From positions 1-64,000 of the forward strand of contig NZ_FMXT01000007.1 of the NCBI RefSeq assembly GCF_900104335.1: a stretch of 64,000 bases of DNA. The letters are read 5' to 3'. Shown here piece by piece: positions 36,521 to 45,648 of this stretch (position 1 is its first letter; each line of letters opens with the position of its first letter). A program made the position numbers and the translations under genes. A model generated the notes under the pieces. The model searched no databases. It was not told the origin of the DNA and saw only the letters and a list, made by a program, of their open reading frames with translations. The DNA is from Pseudobutyrivibrio sp. YE44 (lineage in GTDB: Bacteria > Bacillota > Clostridia > Lachnospirales > Lachnospiraceae).

Positions 36521-36525
36521 ATGGT

Positions 36526-38172
36526 TTAGATTTCTAGGTGGCCGGCGCAGATGAGTCGTCCAGATTTTCTGTCGAAAAGGAGGATGTCGTTGCCGTTGAT
36601 GTTGATTTTTTCCTTTTGGCCGATTTGGTAGATGACGCCTCCGAAGATGACGCTGGTAAGGAGGAAGTCGCCTACGCGAAGCTTCAGGGTTGACTCCATA
36701 CCAGTAGGCATTGCGCCGTAGATATCTGTGTCGATGCCGCCATTTTCGTCGATGTCGATGGCTTCAGGACGGATGCCGAGGACAAAGTCTTCGTCGGTGA
36801 TGATAGGGTCTTCAAGAAGGCTTTCGTCTACTTCTTCAACCTTTTGTACATGGTATCTAAAGACTTCGTCTTTGTTGCTCTTTTCTACAGCACCCTTCTT
36901 TGATAAGCGCTGTTTTTCTGCCTCAGCTTTTTCTGCAAGGCTCTGGTCACGGACGTGACGCCATGCATTCATATCAAGTGAATATTCAGGAACGAATTTT
37001 GCCTTGATGTCTCCTAGTATAGTAAGAGAGAGATTTCCATCTGCCTCCTGGATTCCTTTTGCGTCTACGAAGTTCATAGAAGGATTTCCTACGAAATCAG
37101 CTACAAAAAGGTTGGATGGACGGTTGTAAACTGTAAGTGGTGGCGCATACTGCTGCAATACACCGTTGTTTACTAGGCAAATCTTAGTTGCAAGAGTCAT
37201 GGCCTCCATCTGATCGTGGGTAACGTATACGAAGGTGCTTCCAGTTTCTACGTGAAGACGTTGGAGCTCGTATCTCATTTCAAGACGAAGCTTTGCATCA
37301 AGGTTTGAAAGTGGCTCATCCATGAAAAGTACCTGTGGCTCTGGCGCAAGGGTTCTAGCGATAGCAACACGCTGCTGCTGTCCACCTGAAAGCTCTGCAG
37401 GATATCTGTCCATGAACATACCAATCTTTACGATTCGTGAACATGCACGAACTCTTGAATCGATTTCTTCCTTTGTAAGCTTTCTCTTAGAAACAAGAAC
37501 CTTTCCATCCTTAAGGATTTCAAATTTCTCGTTGAGGCTCTTGCCATCTGCTGCAAGATTCTTTTTGATTGTTTCAAGCTCACCCTCGTACTTGATAACA
37601 AAATTTGCTGCAGCATCTTCTGGATTACTTGAAGTATGCACGCCAAGTCCCATAAGCTCTTTTGCTGTATAGATAGACATTGTGTAAGTATCAATAAGCT
37701 TTATAAGAGCCTTGCCTTCATCAAGCTTGCCGTTTTTATCGCGGCACTCTTCTACAACTTCCTTAATTCGTACACCTGTCTTTAAGGCACGAATCATATC
37801 AGAAGCCTGTTTAGCCTTAACATCCACCTGAGGAAGCTCCTCATCAATGTTCTTAAGACCGAAAGAGATATTTTCATAAACTGTCATGTTTGGCCAAAGA
37901 GCGTAGTTCTGGAAAAGGAATCCTACCTTTCTCTTATTGGCTGGCACGTTGATACCTGCGTTGCTATCGAAGACTACCTTGTCTCCGATAGTGATGCGTC
38001 CTTCAGTTGGTGTTTCAAGACCTGCAATCATACGAAGGATTGTTGTCTTTCCACATCCTGATGGACCAAGCAAGGTTATAAATGAATTGTCAGGAATGTC
38101 TAAGCTTACGTTGTCTACGCCAAAGAACTTTCCCCAACGCTTTGTTATATTCTCCAATTTGATTTCTGGCAT
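36526..38172 (-). CDS. ABC importer ATPase with large helical-domain insertion
   Basis: A 548-residue CUT1/Fbp-type ATPase, much longer than the usual 350. Walker A GPSGCGKTT is near 36-44, the Q-loop is in FLFQNYALWPNM, the signature [15 protein letters not shown] begins near 261, Walker B is VLFMDEPLSNLDAK, and the switch is VTHDQMEA. About 115 extra residues lie between FGLK and the signature, where about 36 are normal. A second insertion with an EKAEAEKQRLSKKG helix splits the C-terminal TOBE region. I start at 38172 behind GGAGG. It is the last gene of the importer operon. Confidence 0.9.
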   Translation of the reverse strand: MPEIKLENITKRWGKFFGVDNVSLDIPDNSFITLLGPSGCGKTTILRMIAGLETPTEGRITIGDKVVFDSNAGINVPANKRKVGFLFQNYALWPNMTVYENISFGLKNIDEELPQVDVKAKQASDMIRALKTGVRIKEVVEECRDKNGKLDEGKALIKLIDTYTMSIYTAKELMGLGVHTSSNPEDAAANFVIKYEGELETIKKNLAADGKSLNEKFEILKDGKVLVSKRKLTKEEIDSRVRACSRIVKIGMFMDRYPAELSGGQQQRVAIARTLAPEPQVLFMDEPLSNLDAKLRLEMRYELQRLHVETGSTFVYVTHDQMEAMTLATKICLVNNGVLQQYAPPLTVYNRPSNLFVADFVGNPSMNFVDAKGIQEADGNLSLTILGDIKAKFVPEYSLDMNAWRHVRDQSLAEKAEAEKQRLSKKGAVEKSNKDEVFRYHVQKVEEVDESLLEDPIITDEDFVLGIRPEAIDIDENGGIDTDIYGAMPTGMESTLKLRVGDFLLTSVIFGGVIYQIGQKEKININGNDILLFDRKSGRLICAGHLEI

Positions 38173-38173
38173 T

Positions 38174-39979
38174 TTACTTTCCTCCAATTCCGCTGTCGAG
38201 GCTAGCTCCAGTCAGCTTGTTAACTAAGGTATTAAAAACAAGAATTGTGACAATCAAAATCAGGTTGATTGCACTTGAGAAGGCATATAATCCCATCTCG
38301 TCGAAGTAATCAAGGGTTGTTGATAAAATAAAGCCCTGAGTACATAAGAGAAGGAATAATGACAACTCTCTTAAGCAAGTCATAAATGGAAGAAGGTATC
38401 CGCTTATGATTGATGATTTCTGAATAGGAATGATGATTCTTGTCATTCTCTTTATCCATGATGCATTCTGGATGATTGCAGCTTCCTCAAGCTCGTTGCT
38501 TATTTGAAGCATAGAGTTAAGTGAGCTTCGCGATGCAAATGGAATGTATTTTACAACACCGGCAATAATAAGAAGTGTGTAGGTGTTGAAAAGGTTGATA
38601 CGCTCATTTGAGAAGAGAATGAAGAAGGCTGCACCAACAGCGATTGATGGCATCAAATATGGAAGGAATGCCACGTTGTTAACGTAGTTAGCCCACTTAT
38701 TTCTTCTCTTCTTAGCTACAGCGTAGCCAATGAGTGTTCCTATAGTTCCAGCTATCAGAGCACAAACCACTGCAAGGAAAAGTGTTCCAAAGAAGGCGTG
38801 CCAGATAGTGTTGTTGTAAAGGATTCCCGGTTGACCATACATACCGTTTTCGGTAATGTTTTCGTTTGTCACCCACCACTTGGTAGTAAGGTGTGCAAGG
38901 TTTCCTGTGTAAAGGAAGCTGTAGTCTCCCGGGTTTGGAAGGAAGGTCTCAAGTGCAAACAATAGGATTGGCCATATACTTGTGAAGAAAGTAATAAAGA
39001 TGAAAATAATACCCACAAGATACTTGCCAATTTTGCCGATTCTAATTTTTGTAAGCTGACCTGACTTACCGGTAACAGTTGTATAGTTCTTTCTACTCTT
39101 CAAACTCATCTGGTTCATACCAAGGATGATTACACCGAATACCATCATAATGATTGCAAGGATTGATGCCTCACCGGTGTACATACTATTCATTGAGATG
39201 TACTTTGTAGAAAGAGTTGTAAGATTCAAATAATGTGGAACTGGATATGAGCCCATTGCACTACCAAATACAAGAAGAATGGTAGAAAGGATAGCTGGCT
39301 TAATCATTGGAAGTGTAACCTTTCTCATGATTTTCCACTTTGGAGTATCAAGAATGGTTGCAGCCTCCTCTAAGTTAGCATCCATGTTTTTGAAAATTCC
39401 ACCGATTAAAATGTAAGCAAATGGTGCATAGTGAAGACCTAAAACCATGGCACTTGGGAATGCACCCTGACACCACCAGCTTGGGAAATATATATGAAAA
39501 ATTGCTGCTAATAATCCATCTGAAGTTCCAGTAACCTTGTTACTGTAAAACATATGCTGCCACACAACTGCAAGTGTCCACTGTGGCATGATGTATGGAA
39601 AAATAAAAATTGAGCTTAAATATCTTTTAAATTTCATATCTGTTCGAGTTACCAAAAACGCAAACAGACCACCAAACAAAATTGAAATAAAACAAGTTAA
39701 AACCGAAAGAATTACTGTGTTTAAAAGTGGTATCCAAAGATTTGTTTTTGCCAGGCGGCTAGTAAACAAATCCACATAATTTACTAACGTATAGCCCGTT
39801 ACCTGACCGGTAAGATGCTGGTCGATTGTTCCAGGATGAATCTTCATTGTATCCTGAACTATGGCAACAATTGGGGCTACCGTAGAAAAGGTTAAGACAA
39901 TGCCAAACAGCAACAGGATTATGTTCTGTGGCTGCGAGAACCAAGTCTTAACTTTATTCTTAAAAATAGCCTTAGTCAT
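38174..39979 (-). CDS. ABC importer permease, fused two-domain type
   Basis: A 601-residue integral membrane protein with about 12 helices, made of two BPD-type permease halves in one chain as in FbpB or AfuB importers. Two EAA coupling loops are visible: EEAATILDTPKWKIM in the first half and EEAAIIQNASWIKRM in the second. The ATG at 39979 follows AAAGGAG. A longer frame reads through repeat copy H. It ends 1 nt before the ATPase start. Confidence 0.92.
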   Translation of the reverse strand: MTKAIFKNKVKTWFSQPQNIILLLFGIVLTFSTVAPIVAIVQDTMKIHPGTIDQHLTGQVTGYTLVNYVDLFTSRLAKTNLWIPLLNTVILSVLTCFISILFGGLFAFLVTRTDMKFKRYLSSIFIFPYIMPQWTLAVVWQHMFYSNKVTGTSDGLLAAIFHIYFPSWWCQGAFPSAMVLGLHYAPFAYILIGGIFKNMDANLEEAATILDTPKWKIMRKVTLPMIKPAILSTILLVFGSAMGSYPVPHYLNLTTLSTKYISMNSMYTGEASILAIIMMVFGVIILGMNQMSLKSRKNYTTVTGKSGQLTKIRIGKIGKYLVGIIFIFITFFTSIWPILLFALETFLPNPGDYSFLYTGNLAHLTTKWWVTNENITENGMYGQPGILYNNTIWHAFFGTLFLAVVCALIAGTIGTLIGYAVAKKRRNKWANYVNNVAFLPYLMPSIAVGAAFFILFSNERINLFNTYTLLIIAGVVKYIPFASRSSLNSMLQISNELEEAAIIQNASWIKRMTRIIIPIQKSSIISGYLLPFMTCLRELSLFLLLCTQGFILSTTLDYFDEMGLYAFSSAINLILIVTILVFNTLVNKLTGASLDSGIGGK

Positions 39980-40005
39980 ATTATTCTCCTTTAGAATTGA
40001 AGTCC

Positions 40006-40140
40006 GTCGGTTACGACTACAATTAGTCCGTCGGTTACGACTACAAGCCATAGATATCTCCGCTCACCCTAGAAAGGTTCGCTTGAGACATCTATGAGCT
40101 TGATATCTACCGACTCTTCGATAGTTTGATGTCTACCGAC
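40006..40140 (-). repeat. Structured 85-nt element, copy H (nested double copy)
   Basis: A complete copy at 40030-40114 has outer stem GTCGGT/ACCGAC, middle stem CATAGAT/ATCTATG and apical stem ACC/GGT. It is flanked by an extra left arm (40006-40022, GTCGGTTACGACTACAA) and an extra right arm (40124-40140, TTTGATGTCTACCGAC). The whole looks like one element placed inside another. It lies 26 nt upstream of the permease start, between the binding-protein and permease genes. Confidence 0.9.
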
Positions 40141-40182
40141 TCATTGAAAACTGAAAGTCTCCAACATAACTTCGTAAATTAA

Positions 40183-41562
40183 CTACTCCTCATCGCCTGT
40201 AGAATAGTGATCCTGTACGTCGATCCAGCTACCTACAGTAAACGAAACCTCTGAGCAGTATGCTGGGTCTTCGAGAACAAGCTGTCCATCTGTTGTCCAC
40301 CAGTCATATCCGCGGTCGTTCTTTGCTGGGAATTCATCTCCGCCACCTTCGCTGTGGTGATATGTTTCCTCAATTGCCTTTGCTACTTCTGGGTTAGATG
40401 AGTAACCACCCATATCCTTGCCCCAAGCATCAAAGCCCTGCTCAGTTGTTGTCATGAAAGCGATGAATGCACATGCTGTCCATGGAAGTGGGCTGTTCTT
40501 TGTAAGGAAGAGATAATGGCAATATCCGTATCCACCGATTCCTGTGTAGCCATCCTGGTATGCTGCTACGTTAATGTTGTTAACTGATACTGTTGCTGAC
40601 TCTTCAACTGAACGAAGCTTAGAGTATACTAAAAGACCTGACTGATCCTTAGCTGACTTATCTACAAGTGTGTTGCAGATTGGGCCATCATCTGTCTGTT
40701 CGTTGTAGCTGTTAATCCAAAGCTTAATCCATGCAAGAGAATACTTTGCGTCTGCACCGAGACCAAGGTCTGAAGCCTCAGATTCCATAGCCTTGATTGT
40801 TGGATCGAAGTAAGACTTCTGTGAAGCATCAAGCTTGTCATAAGCATCCTTAAGCATCTTTGCGTAATCATCTCTTGTGAGCATCATAAGGAAGTTCTTT
40901 CCTACGATTTCTGAGTCAACGCCCATGAATAATGGATGTGAGCCTTCAGCTACAAAATCCCAGCAGTTTGTAAACTCTGCAGAGCCTGTATTGTTGTACA
41001 TGAAAACCTTGTTAAGTGTCTGAAGCGGAAGGAAGCCTTCATATGCATCTGGAGTTGTTCCATTTGCTTCTGCCCATTCCTTAGGCACATAGGTCTTAAG
41101 AATATCTGTATCTACCATCTTAGACTGAATCTGATTTCCATCCTGAATAAGAGTCATTGCGAAGGTTCCCTCACTCTTTAAGGAATCAGAAGTAAGCTGC
41201 TCGAAAATCTTGTTGTTCTTTGGCTGCTGCCACTCGAACTCCATGCTGTAAGAACTATCAATCCCCTGAAGATATTCAATGAATAATGGAAGTGCTGTCT
41301 TACCACGGCTAGAGTTACCAACGCCGTAGAAGGTCTTTCCGTTAGACTCTTCAATAGCCTTCTTTGCCAATTCATCAAGAGTCATTGTTTCTGCTTCAGC
41401 GATAATCTTGTCGATTCCTGTAAGCTCTGCTGCAGGAGCATCTGCGGATGCTTCGGTTCCCCCTGCCGAATCGCCAGAACCTGTGCTGGCGCCACCGCAT
41501 CCTACAAAGCTGGCCATCATCATCGATGCAGCCATGATTAGTGATAATACCTTTCTTTTCAC
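40183..41562 (-). CDS. ABC importer solute-binding lipoprotein
   Basis: A 459-residue exported lipoprotein. The signal LSLIMAASMMMASFVGCGG ends in a lipobox with the lipidated Cys, followed by a Gly/Ser/Ala-rich linker. The mature part shows periplasmic-binding-protein type II features (TFYGVGNSSRGKTALPLFIEYL, GIGGYGYCHYLFLTKNSPLPW). It starts with GTG behind AAAGGAGG. With the permease and ATPase downstream it forms a complete importer. The substrate is not readable from the sequence. Context suggests a sugar or sugar phosphate. Confidence 0.9.
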   Translation of the reverse strand: MKRKVLSLIMAASMMMASFVGCGGASTGSGDSAGGTEASADAPAAELTGIDKIIAEAETMTLDELAKKAIEESNGKTFYGVGNSSRGKTALPLFIEYLQGIDSSYSMEFEWQQPKNNKIFEQLTSDSLKSEGTFAMTLIQDGNQIQSKMVDTDILKTYVPKEWAEANGTTPDAYEGFLPLQTLNKVFMYNNTGSAEFTNCWDFVAEGSHPLFMGVDSEIVGKNFLMMLTRDDYAKMLKDAYDKLDASQKSYFDPTIKAMESEASDLGLGADAKYSLAWIKLWINSYNEQTDDGPICNTLVDKSAKDQSGLLVYSKLRSVEESATVSVNNINVAAYQDGYTGIGGYGYCHYLFLTKNSPLPWTACAFIAFMTTTEQGFDAWGKDMGGYSSNPEVAKAIEETYHHSEGGGDEFPAKNDRGYDWWTTDGQLVLEDPAYCSEVSFTVGSWIDVQDHYSTGDEE

Positions 41563-41759
41563 TTTTTACCCTCCTTTGAAATATACATTTTACTGCCCTT
41601 AAGCTCCTCTGGAGCCCTTGTTTTAGGGCTTTCACATTTGTTACTTATAGTGTAATTGTGCAAAATGTTCTTTTGTAGATGACAAAACTGATATTATTTG
41701 TAAATTTTGAACATCATTTTTTTCCAATTTATATGAGGACCCAAAGCATTGTAGGTAAA

Positions 41760-41804
41760 AACAAAAAATCCTCTACCGAGAAATATTACTCTCAGTAGAG
41801 GATT
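41760..41804 (-). terminator. Rho-independent terminator after the response regulator
   Basis: The hairpin AAATCCTCTAC/GTAGAGGATT with an inner GAGA/TCTC stem is followed by TTTTTTGTTTTT on the minus strand. It separates the regulator operon from the importer operon. The rest of the gap (41563-41759) holds two small hairpins near 41590-41632 and no consensus promoter, which fits activator-dependent expression. Confidence 0.9.
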
Positions 41805-41821
41805 TGAACCCTATTACAATT

Positions 41822-42583
41822 CTAGTCTAGACCTTTATTTTGATAATCCGAAGGGGTTTTCCCTACAAGCTTTTTGAAGGTGTTGGAGAAATATGCAATA
41901 TCCTGATATCCAACTTTGTCAGATACCTCGTACACCTTCACCTTTATATCCTTCAGATAATCCATAGCCTTTCTAATACGATATTTAGTTAAATAGTTGT
42001 TTATGCTGGCTCCAGTCTCTCCCTTAAAGAGACGACTTAAATGGCCTTCACTAACGCCAATGGACTCTGCCATTGCCACAATGGAAAATTCGCTATCACT
42101 GTAATTCTTTTCAATATAATCAAGGGCTTGAAGAATATACTTATTGCTAATGGCTGCCCTATCTACTAGTGGTATAAGCTCCTGTTCCTTAGTGCTGCTC
42201 TCCGGTGCATTAGGATGAAGATGTAATAGACGCTGTATGGCTCCCTCCAAATCACCATCCTCAAAAGGCTTTAAGAGATAATCAGAGGCCCCGATTCTAA
42301 TAGCTGCCCTTGCATACTCAAAATCATCATAGGCTGTAAGAAAAATCACCTTCATATCAGGGTACTTTTCCAAAAGCTGCTCCGACATTTGTATACCTGT
42401 GAGCTTTGGCATCTTTATGTCTGAGATTACTAAATCGGGTCTAAGCTCTTTAGCCTTTTCTATTCCCTCCTGACCATTAGCAGCTTCTCCCACCACTTCA
42501 CAATCTATAAGTGCCCAATCAGTGTTGTTTATAATTCCTTTGCGGACGAATTTCTCGTCATCTACTATCAATACCTTAGTCAT
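41822..42583 (-). CDS. YesN-type response regulator (REC + AraC HTH)
   Basis: A 253-residue regulator. The receiver domain begins with TKVLIVDDEKFVRKGI and holds the phospho-acceptor Asp in LVISDIKMPKLTG and the switch residues in VIFLTAYDD and YLLKPFEDGD. Two AraC-type HTH motifs follow (SIVAMAESIGVSEGHLSRLFK; VYEVSDKVGYQDIAYFSNTFK). The ATG at 42583 overlaps the kinase stop. It probably activates the importer operon that begins 260 nt downstream. Confidence 0.95.
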   Translation of the reverse strand: MTKVLIVDDEKFVRKGIINNTDWALIDCEVVGEAANGQEGIEKAKELRPDLVISDIKMPKLTGIQMSEQLLEKYPDMKVIFLTAYDDFEYARAAIRIGASDYLLKPFEDGDLEGAIQRLLHLHPNAPESSTKEQELIPLVDRAAISNKYILQALDYIEKNYSDSEFSIVAMAESIGVSEGHLSRLFKGETGASINNYLTKYRIRKAMDYLKDIKVKVYEVSDKVGYQDIAYFSNTFKKLVGKTPSDYQNKGLD

Positions 42584-44309
42584 TTTTAATATCCTCATCC
42601 GGCGCTTTTTTTGATAGTGGAAGAACCATACACATCATAGTTCCCCCTACATCCAAACGTCTCGCTGTTATACCATAGTCCTTTCCATAATACAGCTTTA
42701 TTATCGTATTTACGTTATTTAATCCCAGGTGACCTTCCAACTTGCTAGGGTCGTCAGCCTCAAGAATTTCTATCATCTCATCACTGATTCCCTTGCCATT
42801 GTCCTCAATATAGATTTTCAAAAGCTGTGTTTCACCTGCTTCAAAATCACCTTCAACAGCCTCCGCAGAAATATATAGTCTGCCTTCATCTCTATCCTCC
42901 AGGCCATGTATTATTGCGTTTTCTACAAGGGGCTGTAAGATAAGCTTTGGAACCACAGCATCCATCAGTTCCTCTGGAACATTAATAATAAGATTAAAAA
43001 AGTCGTCAAATCTTATCTTTTGAATATCACAATATTTCTCCACTAGTTTAAGTTCTGCTTCCAATGTACAGAAGTGCTGGGTAGAGATAGACATTCGAAG
43101 GATGCTTGCAAGACTTGAAGAAAGTGTTGCAACCTCCGGAACCTGATTGGCCTTTGCCACCCATTTTATAGTATCTAAGGTGTTGTACAAGAAATGTGGA
43201 TTAAGCTGAGATTGCATCATGGCGATTCGAGTCTCATTAATCTTTCGTTCTGCGGCAACACGCTCCTCCATAGTATCCTTTAGCTGAGTGGTCATCTTGT
43301 TAAAGCCTGTGGCCAGCTGCTCAAATTCATCCTGTCTATTTAGCTCCAGCTTAGTATTAAAATCACCCTTTCTAAACTGCTTCATAGCCTTTGCAAGAAC
43401 GGTGATTGGCTTTGAGAAATATTCACTCATTCGATTTGCCGCAAGCAAACAAACAAGAATCGACACAATTGCCATTATAGCAATGATTTGATATCCAGTT
43501 TCTGTGGCAGATTCATCCAATGCCTTTGGGGTTACATAGATTCCAACCAAACCAGTGCTTCCAATATCATTAATATAAACATTAGATTGAAGTCCCTCAT
43601 TATAAAGATTCTTCGTCATTAGGTTATTTCGTATATACGATATAATCTTTCCATCCTTTGCTGTTCCAACTTGACAGAAAGGTCGAAAAAAGCTGTTAGT
43701 AAGAACGAAACCATCCTTAGCATTCATTTCAGAACTTACTATTTTTTCTATACCTTCTTGATTTATACGGACCACCACAACTCCTGCGCTGGAATCACTT
43801 GTAAGCTGCCTTGCCATCAAAAGTGTTCCTCCCTCTGAAGTGGTAGTTTTGGGATCATTGGCAAAAACAGTTTTACCAGGGTGCTCTGACGCCTCCCTTA
43901 GAATGGAAAAATTCTCCGGTAAAGTCACAGGAGTAAGGCCTGTTTGGGTGGAGAAAAGTATATTTCCCTTGGAATACAAATCCACAGTAGCATATTCTCT
44001 AATGGCACTTGTATCCTCGTATAAAGCTGAATATATCACCTGATTATTGTCACGGTTTATTGTAAAAGCATTAATGAGTGTCTCATCCTCAGAAATTTTA
44101 TCTATAGACTCATCTGATTTGGTGAGCATGTCAAGGATGTTATTTCGGATGGCAAGCTCTTGTGTAGCATCCTCCTTGGCATAATCAGCCTCAACCCTTG
44201 CTTGAAAGGCCTGAACCGTTACAACGCCGCTGATTATAACAAGCATCAGTGTAACCACCAGAAAAATAAAAAATAGCTGTCTTTTGAAGGATTGTCTTAT
44301 TACGTACAT
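42576..44309 (-). CDS. YesM-type sensor histidine kinase
   Basis: A 577-residue membrane kinase. Two membrane segments (about 9-30 and 265-287) frame an outside sensing domain, followed by a HAMP region, a His_kinase domain with the phospho-acceptor in NPHFLYNTLDTIKWV, and an HATPase domain with YIEDNGKGISDEM. I start at 44309 behind AGGAGG. It is placed between a binding-protein gene and its response regulator. This recalls HptARS, where a binding protein feeds a YesM-like kinase. Confidence 0.94.
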   Translation of the reverse strand: MYVIRQSFKRQLFFIFLVVTLMLVIISGVVTVQAFQARVEADYAKEDATQELAIRNNILDMLTKSDESIDKISEDETLINAFTINRDNNQVIYSALYEDTSAIREYATVDLYSKGNILFSTQTGLTPVTLPENFSILREASEHPGKTVFANDPKTTTSEGGTLLMARQLTSDSSAGVVVVRINQEGIEKIVSSEMNAKDGFVLTNSFFRPFCQVGTAKDGKIISYIRNNLMTKNLYNEGLQSNVYINDIGSTGLVGIYVTPKALDESATETGYQIIAIMAIVSILVCLLAANRMSEYFSKPITVLAKAMKQFRKGDFNTKLELNRQDEFEQLATGFNKMTTQLKDTMEERVAAERKINETRIAMMQSQLNPHFLYNTLDTIKWVAKANQVPEVATLSSSLASILRMSISTQHFCTLEAELKLVEKYCDIQKIRFDDFFNLIINVPEELMDAVVPKLILQPLVENAIIHGLEDRDEGRLYISAEAVEGDFEAGETQLLKIYIEDNGKGISDEMIEILEADDPSKLEGHLGLNNVNTIIKLYYGKDYGITARRLDVGGTMMCMVLPLSKKAPDEDIKND

Positions 44310-44311
44310 AA

Positions 44312-45364
44312 TCAATCCTCCTGTCCTGTAAGCTGATGCCATCTATCAAAGGTAGCCTCTTCATCTTCCGCTGACTTTGCTACATCAAAATCTATTATAT
44401 TTAGCTTTCCAAAATCCTCTCGAAGCTCCACGTCTGTTCTAATTGGTCTACGATAAAATTGATTCATGGCAAAGCCTTGAACCTGACTGCTGGTAATAAA
44501 ATCAATAAATCGCTTAGCATTTTCCTCATGGGGTGCATTCTTAAGAATTCCGCAACCATCTGGAACAGCGCTAGTGCCATCCTTTGGATAAACCATATCT
44601 ATGTTATAGCCCCTATCTATAGCCTTTAAAGCGGTTTCCTCAAGAGTGATTCCAACCAGGCTTGTTCCATTTGAAACATCAGGGATAATATCACCAGAGG
44701 ATTTTAAAATTGCACCATTAGTCTGATGAATTATAGTCTCCACCACGTCCGAAGGCTCCTTGCCCTGCATTTGTGCAATAGTAGAAACTATGGTATAGCT
44801 TGTTCCAGAATTATCCATATCTGCAAAAGCAATTTTTCCTTGCCACTTGCTATCTAAAAGCTCATCCCAGGTCTGAGGTGCCATTGATGAATGCACCAGC
44901 TTTTTGTTGTAGACAAACACTATAGGAAGCTCTGTAAACGGAGTCCAGCAGCCATCCTTAGATAGGAAGGCTTCATCCAATTGCTCTTTTTCAGAGGATT
45001 CATAAGGCTCAAAAATATCCTTCCAAGCCTCATAGCTTTCCACACCGCCACCAAACATGATGTCGCACTTTCCCTTTTCTGAAGCGGACTTGGCTTGCTG
45101 CATCATCTCCTGTGTTCCACCTGCCTGAATGTCCACATATATTCCTGTTTCATTTTCAAATTCTTGGATAATTGGTAGATACACCTCTTCCTTATGAGAG
45201 GTGTAAACAATAAGCTGATTCTCCTCAGCTACAGAATATTTATCTGAAATTTCCTTTACTGACTGGGCTGCATCCTCATTTGCACAGCCAGAAAGCAGGA
45301 GCATGGAAGCCCCTGCCAAAAGTGTAAAACCCTTTTTTATTCTCCCTTTAACACTAATCCCCAT
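44312..45364 (-). CDS. Solute-binding lipoprotein of the sensor system (AfuA/HptA-like)
   Basis: A 350-residue lipoprotein with signal FTLLAGASMLLLSGCAN. The mature part reads like an FbpA/AfuA-fold binding protein: LIVYTSHKEEVYLPIIQEFE, CDIMFGGGVESYEAW, MDNSGTSYTIVSTIAQ, MVYPKDGTSAVPDGCGI. The SGTSYT and GTSAVPDG motifs recall the sugar-phosphate binders AfuA and HptA. Its stop lies 2 nt before the kinase start. With no permease next to it, a role as sensor co-receptor is likely. Confidence 0.85.
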   Translation of the reverse strand: MGISVKGRIKKGFTLLAGASMLLLSGCANEDAAQSVKEISDKYSVAEENQLIVYTSHKEEVYLPIIQEFENETGIYVDIQAGGTQEMMQQAKSASEKGKCDIMFGGGVESYEAWKDIFEPYESSEKEQLDEAFLSKDGCWTPFTELPIVFVYNKKLVHSSMAPQTWDELLDSKWQGKIAFADMDNSGTSYTIVSTIAQMQGKEPSDVVETIIHQTNGAILKSSGDIIPDVSNGTSLVGITLEETALKAIDRGYNIDMVYPKDGTSAVPDGCGILKNAPHEENAKRFIDFITSSQVQGFAMNQFYRRPIRTDVELREDFGKLNIIDFDVAKSAEDEEATFDRWHQLTGQED

Positions 45365-45366
45365 TT

Positions 45367-45648
45367 TTACTCACAATCAAAAATTACTTTTGATTCTATT
45401 GATTCTCCAAAATTATTTTTCCATTCTTTATGAATATCAGAAGCATCAAATTCCATTAAACCCTTTTCTGATAGATTCATCTCTATCATTAAATCAGATC
45501 TGTTATCTCTATCAGAATTAGATACATTGAATTGAATACTATTTACTTCTTCTATCTGTAATGCTCTATTGAATAAAGTTCTTATCTCATCTAGATTAGA
45601 TTGCCAATTAATATCCTTCTTAAACTTTATAATTATGTAATGTCTCAT
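45367..45648 (-). CDS. Small Dabb-like (stress-responsive A/B barrel) protein
   Basis: A 93-residue protein beginning MRHYIIIKFKKDINW, with DLMIEMNLSEKGLMEFDASDIHKEW in the second half. The length and the RH..KFK / H..W pattern suggest the Dabb ferredoxin-like barrel family, but the match is weak. It overlaps the glucosidase stop by 4 nt (ATGA) and ends 2 nt before the binding-protein gene. Its role in the locus is unknown. Confidence 0.65.
   Translation of the reverse strand: MRHYIIIKFKKDINWQSNLDEIRTLFNRALQIEEVNSIQFNVSNSDRDNRSDLMIEMNLSEKGLMEFDASDIHKEWKNNFGESIESKVIFDCE

Larger units (their letters stand above)
35822..36521. repeat. 700-nt imperfect inverted repeat between convergent genes
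   Basis: The arms 35822-36136 and 36203-36521 are reverse complements in blocks. Pairs include 35892-35918 with 36423-36449 (27 of 27 bases), 36051-36086 with 36255-36290 (36 of 36), and an inner AAAGCAGGTTTT stem ending in TATAG/CTATA. Variable spacers lie between blocks. The 66-nt loop holds a GCAGCCG/CGGCTGC hairpin (36140-36162). The outermost arm parts are the two gene terminators. No credible gene lies inside. Confidence 0.9.
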
